Shown here one piece after another: positions 62,035 through 64,000 of a stretch of DNA of 64,000 nucleotides; position 1 is the first letter of the stretch, and each line of letters opens with the position of its first letter. The notes under the pieces are model-generated. The model was not told the DNA's origin. It saw nothing but the letters and a program-made list of their open reading frames with translations, and made no database searches. The translations under genes were made by a program, and so were the position numbers. Source of the DNA: DAISKN01 sp963716925 (lineage in GTDB: Bacteria > Acidobacteriota > Vicinamibacteria > Marinacidobacterales > SMYC01); assembly GCA_963716925.1 (NCBI GenBank), contig CAVQUX010000014.1:682001-746000 (forward strand), in the 5' to 3' direction.

Positions 62035-62965
62035 AGTCGAAGCCGTCGTCGCTGAACTCGAGCTCGTGCCCCGCAGTATCCGTTTCCCACGAGGAGCCGG
62101 AGTCGTCGCCGTCTCCCGCCTCGTTCGCGCTCGGAGGCGTAGGCGCCACCGTGGGTACTCGAGCGGCGGTGGTAGCCTCGCTGGAACCTTCGCCGGGGCG
62201 CGGCTCCGAGGAATCGTTGCCGTAGCGCCCGACCACTACCCGGGCAACCCGGAGAAGCGATCCCTTCAGCATGTAGCCGGGCTGCAGCTCCTTCAGCACC
62301 ATTCCGTCCTGAGACTCGTCGGGAACGTCCTGGAGGCCCGCCGCCTCGCTGTTGGCAGGATCGTAAATCTGCCCCCGGACGAAGATCTTCTCGAGTCCTT
62401 CTTCCTTGAGGAGCTGGACCAGCCGGGAGCGCACGAGCATGATTCCCTGGAGCACCGAGTCGGGATCGAACGCGTTCTCGATGGAATCGATGGCGCGGTC
62501 GAGGTTATCGAGAACCTCCACGAATCGCGCGATGAAGTCGCCCTTCGACTGCTCGAACCTCCGCCGCTCCGTCTTTTCTATGCGCGTTCGGAGCTTTTCC
62601 GTCTCCTCTTTCTTGCCCCGGTAGGCCTCCATCACCTGCTCGATCTGGCGGTCCTTGTGATCGAGCTTGGCCCGGAGAGCGCGCAGCTCCTGAACCGTTT
62701 CTTCGGGGAGATCGGGCGCCGGCGGGCGCGCCGGCGGAGAAGGGGGAGGTGGAGACTCGGGAAGGGCGGCGACGCCCGACTCCTCTACCAGCTCGTAGAC
62801 CTCCGCGGCCTCTTCGGGGATGCGCGAGGCTGGATCTTCCCCGCCTCCGTCGGAATCCGCGGATTCGGGGGTCAGCCGTGGAAGCTTGTCCCTCTGTTTG
62901 TCCAAACTTACGGCCCCGTCTTGCCTGGGTAACGCCGGTTGTGTCCTTAGTGAACGAGAACTCAA
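62021..62965 (-). CDS. grpE: GrpE nucleotide exchange factor with long tails
   Basis: 314 residues from TTG 62965; a TTG at 62905 is also possible. The GrpE core lies at about 85-240: a long coiled-coil helix (ETVQELRALRAKLDHKDRQIEQVMEAYRGKKEETEKLRTRIEKTERRRFEQSKGDFIARFVEVLDNLDRAIDS split by no gap) and the beta-wing domain (GIMLVRSRLVQLLKEEGLEKI, DESQDGMVLKELQPGYMLKGSLLRVARVVVG). It releases ADP from DnaK. Both ends are unusual: an acidic and Pro-rich N-terminal extension and an 80-residue low-complexity, acidic C-terminal tail (GDDSGSSWETDTAGHELEFSDDGFDFSNE). dnaK, dnaJ and hrcA are not nearby. Confidence 0.86.
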   Translation of the reverse strand: MSSRSLRTQPALPRQDGAVSLDKQRDKLPRLTPESADSDGGGEDPASRIPEEAAEVYELVEESGVAALPESPPPPSPPARPPAPDLPEETVQELRALRAKLDHKDRQIEQVMEAYRGKKEETEKLRTRIEKTERRRFEQSKGDFIARFVEVLDNLDRAIDSIENAFDPDSVLQGIMLVRSRLVQLLKEEGLEKIFVRGQIYDPANSEAAGLQDVPDESQDGMVLKELQPGYMLKGSLLRVARVVVGRYGNDSSEPRPGEGSSEATTAARVPTVAPTPPSANEAGDGDDSGSSWETDTAGHELEFSDDGFDFSNE

Positions 62966-63073
62966 TCAGTTTACCCGAATTTCCTGGCATGCGATAGTGC
63001 GCAGCCGGGCGGCCCTCCGACTCGCGCCTTTCGATCGAAACCGTTAAGATGGGCTTTCTTCAGGAGCGACTCC

Positions 63074-64000
63074 GTGGGACAGGAACTGCAAGTTTCGCTA
63101 AGACAGGCGGATCCAGAGATCGCTGCCGCGATTCTGAACGAGACCCATCGCCAGGGCGACGGTCTCGAGCTCATCGCCTCCGAGAACTTCGTGAGTCTCG
63201 CGGTGCTCGAGGCCGCGGGATCGGTCTTCACCAACAAGTACGCCGAGGGATACCCCGGTCGGCGCTACTACGGAGGCTGCGAGTTCGTCGACATCGTGGA
63301 GCGGCTCGCGATCGAGCGGGCGAAGAAGCTCTTCGCCGCGGACCACGCGAACGTTCAACCCCACAGCGGAACGCAGGCCAACATGGCCGTGTACCTCACG
63401 CTCCTCGATCCGGGCGATACCTTCATGGGGATGGATCTCTCCCACGGGGGACACCTCACTCACGGCCATCCGCTCAATTTCTCCGGCAAGCTCTACAAGG
63501 TCGTTCCCTACGGAGTGCGGCGGGAGGACGAGCAGATCGACTATGACGCTCTGCTCGAGCTCGCGCGACGGAATCGCCCGAAGATGATCCTCGTCGGCGC
63601 CAGCGCCTATCCGCGGCGGATCGATTTCGCGCGTTTCCGGAAAGCGGCGGACGAAGTGGGGGCGAAGGTGGTAACCGACATGGCTCACATCGCGGGGCTC
63701 GTCGCCGGAGGCGTCCACGAAAGCCCCGTTCCCCATTCGGATTTCGTCACCACCACCACCCACAAGACCCTTCGCGGGCCGAGGGGTGGTCTCATCCTCG
63801 CGCGCGAGGAATACGCCAAGGACATCAACCGCGTCACCTTTCCCGGAATCCAGGGCGGGCCTCTGGTTCACATCATCGCCGCGAAGGCCGTCTGTCTGAA
63901 GCTCGCCCTCGAAGATTCCTTCCGCGAATACGCGCGCCGGATCGTTTCGAACGCCTCGGCGCTCGCGGCGGTGCTGATGGAAGAAGGATTCCGCCTGGTC
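63074..64000 (+). CDS. glyA: Serine hydroxymethyltransferase, C-terminus cut by window edge
   Basis: 309 codons are visible. GTG 63074 is chosen because AGGAG (63062-63066) precedes it at 7 nt and the homologous N-terminus fits (LRQADPEIAAAILNETHRQGDGLELIASENFVS). Motifs: KYAEGYPGRRYYGGCEFVD, NVQPHSGTQANMAVY, LSHGGHLTHGHPLNFSG and the PLP lysine K231 in TTTTHKTLRGPRGG. It interconverts serine and glycine using PLP and tetrahydrofolate. The reading frame is open to the window end, so the gene continues beyond 64000. Confidence 0.93.
   Translation, partial: MGQELQVSLRQADPEIAAAILNETHRQGDGLELIASENFVSLAVLEAAGSVFTNKYAEGYPGRRYYGGCEFVDIVERLAIERAKKLFAADHANVQPHSGTQANMAVYLTLLDPGDTFMGMDLSHGGHLTHGHPLNFSGKLYKVVPYGVRREDEQIDYDALLELARRNRPKMILVGASAYPRRIDFARFRKAADEVGAKVVTDMAHIAGLVAGGVHESPVPHSDFVTTTTHKTLRGPRGGLILAREEYAKDINRVTFPGIQGGPLVHIIAAKAVCLKLALEDSFREYARRIVSNASALAAVLMEEGFRLV

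Noticed and set aside
62984..63000. Sigma-54-like TGGCAT...TGC upstream of glyA
   Set aside because: Spacing between GG and GC is 11 nt rather than 10, and the -12 half reads AGTGC instead of TTGCT.
1..64000. tRNA, rRNA, selC, transposase or phage genes
   Set aside because: I looked for cloverleaf-like stretches, integrase or transposase motifs and found none I could support.

Overview
The window is GC-rich, densely coded and Gram-negative: it has an LPS-assembly protein (LptD), outer-membrane beta-barrel receptors, many lipoproteins and c-type cytochromes. The gene content points to Acidobacteriota: Oar-like TonB-dependent proteins with a carboxypeptidase-regulatory domain, sulfatase-fold proteins with TPR tails, GWxTD-domain proteins, an ASPIC/UnbV (CRTAC1-type) protein, CHASE2 and DUF4388 signalling proteins, and PQQ dehydrogenases. 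The phylum call is an inference from gene content, not from a marker tree.

Layout. 1-3.9 kb (minus): a cut-off PQQ-type propeller protein, a cytochrome c/alpha-beta-hydrolase fusion, and a PQQ alcohol dehydrogenase. 4-10.5 kb (minus): a signalling operon of receiver-GGDEF, CHASE2 histidine kinase, receiver-DUF4388 and a LysM/FecR exported protein, ending in a strong terminator. 10.9-19.6 kb: housekeeping and mixed genes (small winged-helix protein, LolD/MacB-type ATPase, DNA polymerase I, HAD phosphatase, Ogt, lipoprotein cyclophilin, methyltransferase, DUF3047, glycosyltransferase 2). 19.6-51.2 kb: a large accessory region with five sulfatase-fold/TPR proteins, two GWxTD/TPR proteins, three Oar-like receptors, a TPR plus CRTAC1 pair, an octaheme cytochrome and a Tat-exported deiminase-like enzyme. 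51.2-64 kb: NTF2-like protein, ATP-grasp ligase, NfuA, a radical SAM selenoprotein, lptD with a GDP-deoxyhexose/rhamnose gene set, a GT-C glycosyltransferase, grpE and a truncated glyA.

Three things stand out. (1) The radical SAM gene at 53.8-55.1 kb does not end at its apparent TGA. Read through as selenocysteine, it gives the tail WFCUAEP, and a SECIS-like hairpin sits 12 nt past the UGA. (2) Five near-identical -24/-12 (sigma-54) promoters, consensus TGGYAY-N5-TTGCT, precede all three Oar-like receptors, the CHASE2/FecR signalling operon and the winged-helix gene, implying one regulon. (3) The accessory region repeats a module: a GWxTD/TPR protein paired with a sulfatase-fold/TPR protein (overlapping start/stop in one copy, divergent and 18 bp apart in the other), next to Oar-like receptors. 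All five sulfatase-fold proteins carry Thr, not Cys/Ser, at the formylglycine position.

Two general features matter for users. Many genes have a TANNNT -10 box only 6-10 nt before the start codon and no Shine-Dalgarno, so leaderless transcripts look common. The sequence also contains many one-base frameshifts, mostly apparent insertions, concentrated in 24.3-34.7 kb; motifs and reading continue on either side, so consensus errors are more likely than genuine gene decay.
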